This document shows positions 1-5,109 of a stretch of DNA of 5,109 nt, piece after piece. The stretch's first letter is position 1; each line of letters starts with the position of its first letter. The notes below the pieces were generated by a model, which did no database searches, was not told the DNA's origin, and saw only the letters and a program-made list of their open reading frames with translations. The stretch comes from Actinomycetota bacterium. GTDB lineage: Bacteria > Actinomycetota > Thermoleophilia > Solirubrobacterales > Solirubrobacteraceae. The translations under genes and the position numbers were made by a program. The stretch spans positions 1-5,109 of the forward strand of contig WLNG01000125.1 in assembly GCA_009699915.1 (NCBI GenBank), read 5' to 3'.

Positions 1-368
1 AAGAGGAACGTGGCTCCCAGCAGGAAGGTCAGGACGATCCCGGCGCGCATGCCGAAGGTGTTGCCGCGCTTGGCCGACATGTCGGTCCAGTGCATCGTCA
101 GCGACGAGGAGAGCAGCACAGCGGCGTTGGTTCCTGCGACTGCGATCGGCAGGTTGTGACCGCCCGGGGGCCATGCATCACCGGAGACGACGCGGATGAA
201 GAAGTAGGCGGCGAAGAATGCTCCAAAGAGCATCGCCTCGGAGATGATGAAGAGCAGGATGCCGAGCTTCTCCGGCTCCACCGCGGAGCTGCGGTTCGCG
301 GTGGGCGGACCGTGATGGTGGTGATGATCGTCGTGGGCGACGGGGGTGGGGATCGCGGCTGCTTCCAT
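1..368 (-). CDS. coxC: Cytochrome c oxidase subunit III, N-terminal part (cut by window edge)
   Basis: Subunit III is an integral membrane subunit of the aa3/caa3 oxidase. It carries no redox centre and stabilises subunit I and its proton uptake. The first 122 residues are visible; the rest lies beyond base 1. They show a His-rich hydrophilic tail (H12, H15-H19), then a first helix at about 35-60 with the family-typical segment LGILLFIISEAMLFGAFFAAYF. E44 in its SEAMLF part matches the conserved helix glutamate of the family. A second helix lies at about 75-92 and the start of a third at about 108-122. The ATG at 368-366 is preceded by GAGGA about 10 bases upstream, and the TGA of the preceding 55-aa ORF runs into that site, so translation is probably coupled. 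The start lies 13 bases after that ORF. Family assignment is secure; the full length and total helix number cannot be seen. Confidence 0.95.
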   Translation of the reverse strand, partial: MEAAAIPTPVAHDDHHHHHGPPTANRSSAVEPEKLGILLFIISEAMLFGAFFAAYFFIRVVSGDAWPPGGHNLPIAVAGTNAAVLLSSSLTMHWTDMSAKRGNTFGMRAGIVLTFLLGATFL

Positions 369-381
369 GATCGTTGCGTCC

Positions 382-549
382 TCAGGCGGTGGTCTGCGCG
401 TCGTGCGACTGCGCGGCGATGTGGTGGACGGGCTTGCCGAACGCCTTCGCGCCTCGATCGTTGAGATCGGAGCGCAGCCAGCTGGAGCCGTCGACGGCGG
501 AGACGTTCGGGGGGTCAGTTATCGCCGTTCCGGCGGTGACGACGCGCAC
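382..549 (-). CDS. Small 55-aa hypothetical protein between coxA and coxC
   Basis: I do not recognise a family. The frame opens with GTG at 549-547, two bases after the coxA stop codon, and ends with TGA at 384-382, whose last bases lead into the coxC ribosome binding site. A purine-rich GAGGACGAGG stretch in the coxA 3' end lies 7 bases before the GTG. Forty-nine of 55 codons end in G or C, as expected for a translated gene here. The product has no hydrophobic segment long enough to cross the membrane. It contains NVSAVDGSSWLRSDLNDRGAKAF and a His-containing tail (HHIAAQSHDAQ), and has no Cys. Tight packing between two oxidase subunits suggests a peripheral accessory or assembly role, but this is inference. 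The alternative is a chance open frame in GC-rich spacer. Confidence 0.6.
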   Translation of the reverse strand: MRVVTAGTAITDPPNVSAVDGSSWLRSDLNDRGAKAFGKPVHHIAAQSHDAQTTA

Positions 550-551
550 GA

Positions 552-2471
552 TCAGGCCTCGTCCTCGTGGTGGTCGCCGGGTCCGCCACTCGATACGAGG
601 CCTGCGGCGACCGGTACAGGCTCGGCGGGGCCGCCTGCCATCACTGCGTGGACTGCGCCGGGGACGCCGTACTCGTACGGTCCGCCGACGACCGACGGAA
701 TCGCGTCGAAGTTGAAGACCGGCGGGGGCGAGGAGACCTGCCATTCGATCGTCAGGGCGCGCCATGGGTTGCCTTCCGCGCGCGGACCGGAGCGCCATGA
801 GACGATCACGTTGTAGAGGAAGATCAGCGTCGACAGGCCCAGGACGAACGAGGCGATTGAGATCGCCATGTTCCACCCCGCGAACTGCTGCGCATAGTCG
901 GAGACGCGGCGCGGCATGCCCTGAACGCCGATCAGGTGCATCGGAGCGAAGGTCACGTTGAAGGCGACGAAGGTGAGCCAGAAGTGCAGCCGGCTCAAGC
1001 GCTCGTTCAGCATCCGGCCGGTCATCTTCGGGAACCAGTAGTAGATCCCGGCGAAGATCGTGAAGAGCGAGCCGCCGAAGAGCACATAGTGGATGTGCGC
1101 GACGATGAAGTAGGTGTCGCTGACGTGGATGTCGAGCGGCACCATCGCGAGCATCACACCGGAGATGCCGCCGAGGGTGAACATCGTGATGAATCCGACG
1201 GCCCAGAGCATCGGGCCGTCCATCGTGAGGACGCCGCGCCACATGGTGCCGAGCCAGGAGAAGATCTTGATGCCCGTCGGGATCGCGATGATCGCCGTCG
1301 AGATCATCATCGGGATCCGGATCCAGTCCTGCATTCCGGAGACGAACATGTGGTGGGCCCAGACGGTGAATCCGAGCACGACGATCGCCAGCAGGGAGAA
1401 CGCCATCATGCGATATCCGAAGACCGGTTTGCGGGACTTCGTGGCGAGAATCTCGCTGACTATCCCGAACCCGGGCAGCATCATGATGTAGACGGCTGGG
1501 TGCGAGTAGAACCAGAAGACGTGTTGGTACATCAACACGTCGCCGCCGTTGCCGAAGTCGAAGAAGTTGAACCCGAGCGCTCGGTCGAGGAGCACCATGA
1601 ACTGCGAGGCGGCGACGAACGGCGTCGCGATGACGACGAGCAGCGAGGTGGAGAAGTTCGCCCAGACGAGCAGCGGCATCCGGAAGAAGGTCATGCCGGG
1701 AGCGCGCATCGTGATGATCGTGACGAGGAAATTCAGCGCCGTCGCGATCGATGAGGCGCCCGCGAACTGCACGCCGATGGTGAAGAACGTTTGGCCTATA
1801 GGCGCGTCAACGGATAGCGGCGCATAGGCCGTCCAGCCCGTCGAGAACGGCCCTCCCGGAACGAGGAACGACAGCATGAACATGATGCCCGCCGTCGGGA
1901 GCATCCAGAAGGACAGGGCGTTCAGGCGCGGGAATGCCATGTCCGGCGCGCCGATCATCAGCGGGAGGACGTAGTTGGCGATGCCGGCGAAGACCGGAAT
2001 CACAAACAGGAAGATCAGAATCGACGCGTGGACCGAGAAGAGCCCGTTGTACGTGTTCGCATCGACGAACTGGCGTCCTGGCGAGGCGAGCTCGGCGCGC
2101 ACCAGCATCGCCATCAGGCCGCCAACGAACATGAAGAAGAAGGCGACGACGATGTACTGGATCCCGATCACCTTGTGATCGGTGTTGACCTTGAAGTAGT
2201 CCTTCCAGGAGGTCGCGCCGTGGTCCTTGTGATCGTCGACCACCTTGTTGCCGCCGGCCCATCGCAGCCAGTAGGTGAAGCACCCCAGGCCGCCGAGGAA
2301 CCAGAGCGGAACCGTCAGCAGCGCGATCTGGAGGATGCCCTCGCCGTCATAGACTGGATCGGCGCCGAAGATCCAGCGCAGGAAGCAGAGCAACGAGAAC
2401 GAGAACGCGATGCCGATGAGAATGAAGAGCCCGGCGCGGTACCAGCCGGGAGTGCGGAGCTTGGCGGCCAT
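552..2471 (-). CDS. coxA: Cytochrome c oxidase subunit I, A2-type (caa3 oxidase)
   Basis: This is the catalytic membrane subunit, 639 aa, which reduces O2 to water at heme a3/CuB and pumps protons. By alignment from memory with bovine and Rhodobacter subunit I, heme a ligands are H148 and H461, the heme a3 ligand is H459, and CuB ligands are H324, H373 and H374. Y328 is the Tyr cross-linked to H324. K-channel residues T399 and K402 (PTGIK) and D-channel residues N166, D177 (IGAPDMAF) and N184 are present. The usual helix VI Glu is A326 within YSHPAVY, the signature of A2-type oxidases. Residues 1-70 add two predicted helices (about 12-34 and 47-68) before the canonical 12-helix core that starts near 95. 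After the core is a hydrophilic tail ending DHHEDEA. The ATG lies 6 bases after the coxB stop, with GGAGGA about 12 bases upstream. Confidence 0.98.
   Translation of the reverse strand: MAAKLRTPGWYRAGLFILIGIAFSFSLLCFLRWIFGADPVYDGEGILQIALLTVPLWFLGGLGCFTYWLRWAGGNKVVDDHKDHGATSWKDYFKVNTDHKVIGIQYIVVAFFFMFVGGLMAMLVRAELASPGRQFVDANTYNGLFSVHASILIFLFVIPVFAGIANYVLPLMIGAPDMAFPRLNALSFWMLPTAGIMFMLSFLVPGGPFSTGWTAYAPLSVDAPIGQTFFTIGVQFAGASSIATALNFLVTIITMRAPGMTFFRMPLLVWANFSTSLLVVIATPFVAASQFMVLLDRALGFNFFDFGNGGDVLMYQHVFWFYSHPAVYIMMLPGFGIVSEILATKSRKPVFGYRMMAFSLLAIVVLGFTVWAHHMFVSGMQDWIRIPMMISTAIIAIPTGIKIFSWLGTMWRGVLTMDGPMLWAVGFITMFTLGGISGVMLAMVPLDIHVSDTYFIVAHIHYVLFGGSLFTIFAGIYYWFPKMTGRMLNERLSRLHFWLTFVAFNVTFAPMHLIGVQGMPRRVSDYAQQFAGWNMAISIASFVLGLSTLIFLYNVIVSWRSGPRAEGNPWRALTIEWQVSSPPPVFNFDAIPSVVGGPYEYGVPGAVHAVMAGGPAEPVPVAAGLVSSGGPGDHHEDEA
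556..565 (-). promoter_or_regulatory. Ribosome binding site for the 55-aa ORF
   Basis: GAGGACGAGG in the final codons of coxA ends 7 bases before the GTG at 549. This is near-ideal spacing and is the main reason for choosing that GTG as the start. Confidence 0.5.
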
Positions 2472-2474
2472 GGC

Positions 2475-2488
2475 TTCTTACTTTCCTC
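2475..2488 (-). promoter_or_regulatory. Ribosome binding site for coxA
   Basis: On the minus strand GGAGGAAAG is embedded in the last codons of coxB and lies about 12 bases before the coxA ATG. It supports the coxA start and shows that the two subunits are translated from one message. Confidence 0.7.
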
Positions 2489-3569
2489 CGTGCACGCTCT
2501 GATCGATGTACGCAGAGAGCGCGTCGATCTCCTGCGCTGTCAGGGTCTGCCCGTAGTTCGCGGGCATGATGTTCGGGCCGTAGCCCTTCACGATCTCCTT
2601 GTTCGGCGCCACGATCATCTCCTTGATCTGCGCCGCCCGATCGTCAGATGCGAGCGATGTATCGAGGTTCGGCCCGACCGCTCCGGACGTTCCGGCGGCC
2701 TTGAGGACGTGACAGCTACCGCAGGCGAGGGCGCCGGTGTCCGGCTTCCCGGCGACGAAGAGCTGCTTCGGGTCGACCGACGCGGTCTGCGTGCCGCCGG
2801 ATCCGGCCGGCGCCGCCGGCGCCGCGGCCTGTGAGACGCGTCGAACCCAAGCCTCGTACTGAGCGGGGCTGACGACGATGACGCGCTGGCGCATGTAGGC
2901 ATGTCCGAGGCCGCAGAGCTCGGCGCAGACGATCTGGAACGAGCCGGTCTTGATCGGGGTGATCGAGTAGGACGTGGTGATACCCGGAACTGCGTCGATC
3001 TTGAGCCGCCACTCCGGCACCCAGAAGTCATGGATGACGTCCTTCGAACGCACCTTGAAAGTGACCTGCTCGCCGACCGGGACATACAGAACGTTCGAGG
3101 CGATCTTCTTGCCACCCTCATTCATCTCGAACGACCAAGCGAACTGCTGGCCGGTGACCTTCACGACGCGCGCATTCTTCGCAGGCGCCTCCTGGATGTC
3201 GAGGAGCAGGATGGTCGCGTAGGCGCAGAGCCCGGCAATGATCAACGTCGGGATGGCGGTCCAGATGATCTCGAGGCGTGTGCTGCCGTGAGTCGGCGGA
3301 CCGTCGAGGTTCTCCTCGCCCGGGCGCACGCGCCAGCGAGCGATGGCGAAGATCACGGTGCCGAGCACGATCACGGCGATCGGCACCGAGATGATCAGTA
3401 GGACATCCCAGAAGGTGTCGATCCTGTGGGCGATCGATGAGCCCTGCGCGGGGAACCAGTTGATGGCGAGCCCGAGGACGATGCCTACAGCCGAGGCAAC
3501 GACCAGCGCCGCGATGAACATGACCCATATGCGCGCCGGCACCGGCCCGCGATGTGATTCAGCTCCCAT
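2478..3569 (-). CDS. coxB: Cytochrome c oxidase subunit II fused to cytochrome c (caa3 type)
   Basis: This is the electron-entry subunit, 363 aa. Three hydrophobic segments are visible (about 14-39, 52-79 and 98-125), followed by the extracytoplasmic CuA cupredoxin domain. CuA ligands are H180, C215, E217, C219, H223 and M226 (CAELCGLGHAYM). An Ala/Pro/Gly-rich linker (about 247-262) leads to a C-terminal cytochrome c domain with heme motif CGSCH (C283, C286, H287). The likely axial Met is M335 in NIMPANYG. Fusion of heme c to subunit II defines caa3 oxidases and gives the complex its own electron carrier domain. A TGA stop lies in frame three codons before the ATG, so the start cannot be further upstream. 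The first helix may act as a signal anchor; no lipobox Cys is visible there. The Shine-Dalgarno sequence next to the start is weak, and a 14-codon leader ORF overlaps it. The gene ends in GGAGGAAAGTAA, which doubles as the coxA ribosome binding site. Confidence 0.98.
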   Translation of the reverse strand: MGAESHRGPVPARIWVMFIAALVVASAVGIVLGLAINWFPAQGSSIAHRIDTFWDVLLIISVPIAVIVLGTVIFAIARWRVRPGEENLDGPPTHGSTRLEIIWTAIPTLIIAGLCAYATILLLDIQEAPAKNARVVKVTGQQFAWSFEMNEGGKKIASNVLYVPVGEQVTFKVRSKDVIHDFWVPEWRLKIDAVPGITTSYSITPIKTGSFQIVCAELCGLGHAYMRQRVIVVSPAQYEAWVRRVSQAAAPAAPAGSGGTQTASVDPKQLFVAGKPDTGALACGSCHVLKAAGTSGAVGPNLDTSLASDDRAAQIKEMIVAPNKEIVKGYGPNIMPANYGQTLTAQEIDALSAYIDQSVHGGK

Positions 3570-3603
3570 TGCCCATCAAATCTATCCATTCCTGAGGACA
3601 CAT
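3559..3603 (-). CDS. Possible 14-codon leader ORF overlapping the coxB start
   Basis: An ATG at 3603-3601 opens a 14-residue frame, MCPQEWIDLMGNGS, whose TGA ends at 3559, 11 bases inside coxB in another frame. GGGAGG ends 4 bases before this ATG and is the strongest Shine-Dalgarno-like site in the gap, while the coxB ATG itself has only a weak one. Ribosomes that translate the leader could reinitiate at coxB, coupling the two. This is inferred from arrangement alone and could be chance. Confidence 0.3.
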   Translation of the reverse strand: MCPQEWIDLMGNGS

Positions 3604-3645
3604 GCGGCCTCCCAAACCGGTCACAGAGCGCCGATGCGCCACGGC

Positions 3646-3661
3646 CCCCCGGCAATGGGGG
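3646..3661 (-). terminator. Weak GC hairpin just after the AraC-type gene
   Basis: CCCCC (3646-3650) and GGGGG (3657-3661) can pair around a 6-base loop immediately after the stop codon of the regulator. There is no run of T after it, so it is at best a weak pause or attenuator rather than a clear intrinsic terminator. The rest of the 92-base gap up to coxB shows no convincing -35/-10 pair. Confidence 0.2.
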
Positions 3662-4048
3662 TCAGGCCGCGTGGGAGAGGTGCTCCGCCGGCCCGTGGAT
3701 GACCCTCGCCCGGTCCCGATAGGTCGATGGAGAGACCGCGTGACGGCGACGGAAGGCTTTGGCAAACTGCGCGGGCTGGCGGTACCCGACGCGGCGCGCG
3801 ACCTCGCGCACCGTCAGATCAGGACGCGCGAGCATCTCAGCAGCGCGGTCCATGCGCACGTTGGTGAGTCGATCGCGGAACGTCGTGCGACCGACCTCCG
3901 CGAAGGCCCGCTGGAGCTGGCGTCTTGAGGATGCGACGCGACGTGCGATCTCATCGAGCGCGAGATCGCGCTCAAACTCGGTCTGGACGATCGCATCGGC
4001 CTCTTCGTAGAGGCTGCGACGCAGACTGATCGTGCTCGGCCGGTGCAT
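3662..4048 (-). CDS. Short AraC/XylS-type HTH transcriptional regulator
   Basis: The product is 128 aa and consists of little more than an AraC-type double helix-turn-helix DNA-binding domain. The first HTH is at about 30-52 (LDEIARRVASSRRQLQRAF). The linking helix is at about 60-74 (RLTNVRMDRAAEMLA). The second HTH is at about 80-101 (VREVARRVGYRQPAQFAKAF), followed by the family's typical SPSTYR ending. There is no N-terminal sensor or dimerisation domain; the size resembles MarA/SoxS-type proteins, which act as monomers. It lies in the same direction between the small membrane genes and coxB, 52 bases after the former and 92 before the latter, so a role in controlling the oxidase genes is plausible but unproven. 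The ATG at 4048 was chosen because starting at 4165 would overlap the upstream gene by 65 bases and add residues without family resemblance. The ribosome binding site (GGGG, 2 bases from the ATG) is poor, so the start is uncertain. Confidence 0.85.
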   Translation of the reverse strand: MHRPSTISLRRSLYEEADAIVQTEFERDLALDEIARRVASSRRQLQRAFAEVGRTTFRDRLTNVRMDRAAEMLARPDLTVREVARRVGYRQPAQFAKAFRRRHAVSPSTYRDRARVIHGPAEHLSHAA

Positions 4049-4100
4049 GCCCCATGTACGGAGCGCGGGTACCGGCCGGATGAATGCGGGCTGCGCGGCG

Positions 4101-4334
4101 TTAGTGCTCGGTGTCGCTGGGCAGTGCACGCATCTCGCGCGCACTGTTGCGGATCCAGAGCGCAATTGCCCAGAGGAACATGACCAGGCCGATGATCGAC
4201 AGCCAGCGCTTGTCGATGATGCCCAGAAGGATCAGGATGAAGCCGAACGCGACGAGCGCCGGCTGGATGCTCGGGCCATGGAGGTGAATCTCCTCGCCGA
4301 CCGGCGCCAGGTTCTCGTTGCGCTGCTCGCTCAT
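4101..4334 (-). CDS. Small two-helix membrane protein, subunit-IV-like
   Basis: The product is 77 aa. After a hydrophilic start containing EEIHLHGPSIQP come two closely spaced hydrophobic helices (about 26-41 and 44-62) and a short charged tail. The xxIHLHGPS lead-in followed by two helices resembles small subunit-IV-like or accessory proteins of actinobacterial oxidases, and the neighbours support such a role. I base this on general resemblance and context, not on a family-defining motif. Its ATG overlaps the stop of the upstream 36-aa gene in an ATGA junction, a classic sign of translational coupling, and no separate ribosome binding site is evident. It has no cofactor ligands such as paired Cys or HxxxH, so it is unlikely to be catalytic. 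Confidence 0.8.
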   Translation of the reverse strand: MSEQRNENLAPVGEEIHLHGPSIQPALVAFGFILILLGIIDKRWLSIIGLVMFLWAIALWIRNSAREMRALPSDTEH

Positions 4335-4441
4335 GAGACGTAGAGCGCCGCAGCGACGAAGGTCAGGCCGAACAGGAAGAACCCGAGGCCGGTGATGATC
4401 AGACCACTGCGGACGTTCTTCTTAGCGAGATTGCGATCCAT
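4331..4441 (-). CDS. 36-aa single-helix membrane protein
   Basis: This tiny frame encodes a basic N-terminus (MDRNLAKKNVRSG) followed by one hydrophobic helix (about residues 13-34, rich in Gly, Phe and Leu) and ends YVS. The Lys/Arg-rich head predicts an N-in orientation by the positive-inside rule. It starts 17 bases after the ctaB stop and overlaps the next gene by 4 bases, so it is probably translated as part of the operon. The evidence for coding is the compact placement, the ATGA overlap and the clean membrane-helix composition. No good Shine-Dalgarno sequence precedes the ATG. I recognise no named family. A small oxidase subunit or assembly factor is the likely role, by context only. 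Confidence 0.75.
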   Translation of the reverse strand: MDRNLAKKNVRSGLIITGLGFFLFGLTFVAAALYVS

Positions 4442-4458
4442 GGCTCAGGGGGTAGGGG

Positions 4459-5109
4459 TCACAGGTGGACGTCGACCACCATAGCGGCGAAGAGCGCGGC
4501 AAGGTAGACGAGGGAGAAGAGGTAGAGGCGCAAAGCGGAGCGCCGGTCGGCACGCCGGCGCAACTGCACCGCGAGCGCGATGAAAATGACGCCCAGCACC
4601 AGCGAGACGCCCAGGTACAACGCTCCCATCCCGTCGCCGCAGAACGGGAGTTGCGAGACGGCGTAGAGGAGCACCGTGTAAAGCAGGATCTGTCGGCGGG
4701 TCTCGTTCTCACCGCGCACGACCGGCAGCATCGGGATCCCGACCTCGGCGTACTCATCCTTCATCAGGAGGCTCAGCGCCCAGAAGTGCGGCGGCGTCCA
4801 GAAGAAGACGATCGCGAAGAGGTAGATCGCCATTCCGGTGATCCGTCCGTCCACGGCCGCCCATCCGACAAGCGGCGGCACGGCACCGGCGGCGCCTCCC
4901 CACACGATGTTCTGCCAGGTGCGCCGCTTGAGGATGATCGTGTATCCGACCGCGTAACCGACGAAGCCGAGCAGTGAGAGCCCGGCAGCGAGCGGGTTGA
5001 CGAGGATCGCCAGCCAGATGACGGAGAGCAGGCCGAGCACCAATCCGAAGGTCAGCGCCGCGCGGGGTGAGACGCGGCCTGAGGCGACGGGCCGGTCGGC
5101 GGTCCGCTC
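4459..5109 (-). CDS. ctaB: Protoheme IX farnesyltransferase (heme o synthase), C-terminal part
   Basis: This membrane prenyltransferase of the UbiA superfamily adds a farnesyl group to protoheme IX to make heme O, the precursor of heme A used by the oxidase encoded downstream. The visible 216 residues are the C-terminal two thirds or more of a protein usually near 300 aa; the 5' end lies past base 5109. The first visible residues, ERTADRP, match the arginine region after the first Asp-rich motif, which itself is outside. Later come KRRTWQNIVWGGAAGAVPPL (visible residues about 61-80), WTPPHFWAL (about 104-112) and DEYAEVGIPMLPVV (about 119-132), all typical of CtaB/CyoE. Several hydrophobic helices follow, ending VDVHL. 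The frame is open to the window edge, so an internal TTG at 5043 is not the real start. The next gene begins 17 bases downstream. Confidence 0.97.
   Translation of the reverse strand, partial: ERTADRPVASGRVSPRAALTFGLVLGLLSVIWLAILVNPLAAGLSLLGFVGYAVGYTIILKRRTWQNIVWGGAAGAVPPLVGWAAVDGRITGMAIYLFAIVFFWTPPHFWALSLLMKDEYAEVGIPMLPVVRGENETRRQILLYTVLLYAVSQLPFCGDGMGALYLGVSLVLGVIFIALAVQLRRRADRRSALRLYLFSLVYLAALFAAMVVDVHL

Noticed and set aside
550..1242. Upstream extension of the 55-aa ORF frame into coxA
   Set aside because: The part before the GTG at 549 runs out of frame through coxA and is an Arg/Pro-rich shadow; only the part after coxA has its own start signal and coding-like codon use.
936..1754. 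Long plus-strand open frame (272 aa) opposite coxA
   Set aside because: It is the antisense shadow of coxA: composition is dominated by Arg, Asp, Glu and His, has no domain resemblance, and arises from the G/C-rich third positions of the real gene. Other plus-strand frames in the window fail for the same reason.
3570..3661. Sigma70-type promoter before coxB
   Set aside because: A TAGATT box resembles a -10 element, but no -35 match lies at a suitable distance; the nearest (TTGGGA) is 25 bases away, so no promoter is called.
3604..3765. Upstream part of a 68-aa minus-strand frame across the end of the AraC-type gene
   Set aside because: It overlaps the 3' end of the regulator in another frame and is a low-complexity Arg/Ser/Thr-rich shadow; only its last 14 codons are considered, as a possible leader.
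4049..4165. Longer start for the AraC-type gene at 4165
   Set aside because: It would overlap the 77-aa gene by 65 bases and add an N-terminus without family resemblance; the ATG at 4048 fits the gap better.
5041..5043. TTG as start of ctaB
   Set aside because: The frame stays open upstream to the window edge and encodes ERTADRPVASGR, which is conserved CtaB sequence, so the gene continues beyond the window.
1..5109. Mobile elements, CRISPR arrays, tRNA or rRNA genes
   Set aside because: No transposase-like frame, terminal repeat, spaced direct repeat array or structural RNA was seen; the genes are contiguous and uniform in composition.

Overview
The window is a high-GC stretch in which every supported gene lies on the minus strand. 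It carries most of a locus for a caa3-type cytochrome c oxidase, an aerobic terminal oxidase of the heme-copper superfamily. In transcription order (high to low coordinates) it holds: ctaB (heme o synthase, 5' end outside the window); a 36-aa one-helix membrane protein; a 77-aa two-helix membrane protein; a short AraC-type DNA-binding protein; coxB (CuA subunit II fused to a cytochrome c domain); coxA (subunit I); a 55-aa soluble ORF with no recognised family; and the start of coxC (subunit III, cut by the window edge).

High GC, strong G/C bias at third codon positions, the ctaB-coxB-coxA-coxC arrangement and the caa3 architecture suggest an actinobacterium, possibly a deep-branching class such as Thermoleophilia. 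This placement is inference from general resemblance; nothing here fixes the taxon.

The genes work together. CtaB makes heme O, the precursor of the heme A that CoxA binds. CoxB accepts electrons through its own heme c, passes them to CuA and then to heme a and the heme a3/CuB centre in CoxA, where O2 is reduced and protons are pumped. CoxC is the membrane subunit packed against CoxA. The two tiny membrane proteins between ctaB and coxB are probable accessory or subunit-IV-like components.

The main points for a second look are these. Helix VI of CoxA reads YSHPAVY instead of GHPEVY, which marks an A2-type proton path. CoxA has two extra predicted N-terminal helices. A well-supported 55-aa ORF sits between coxA and coxC. 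An AraC-type regulator reduced to its DNA-binding domain is embedded in the cluster. A 14-codon leader ORF with a good Shine-Dalgarno sequence overlaps the coxB start. No mobile element, CRISPR array, tRNA or rRNA was seen, and the locus looks like intact core respiratory DNA rather than an acquired island.
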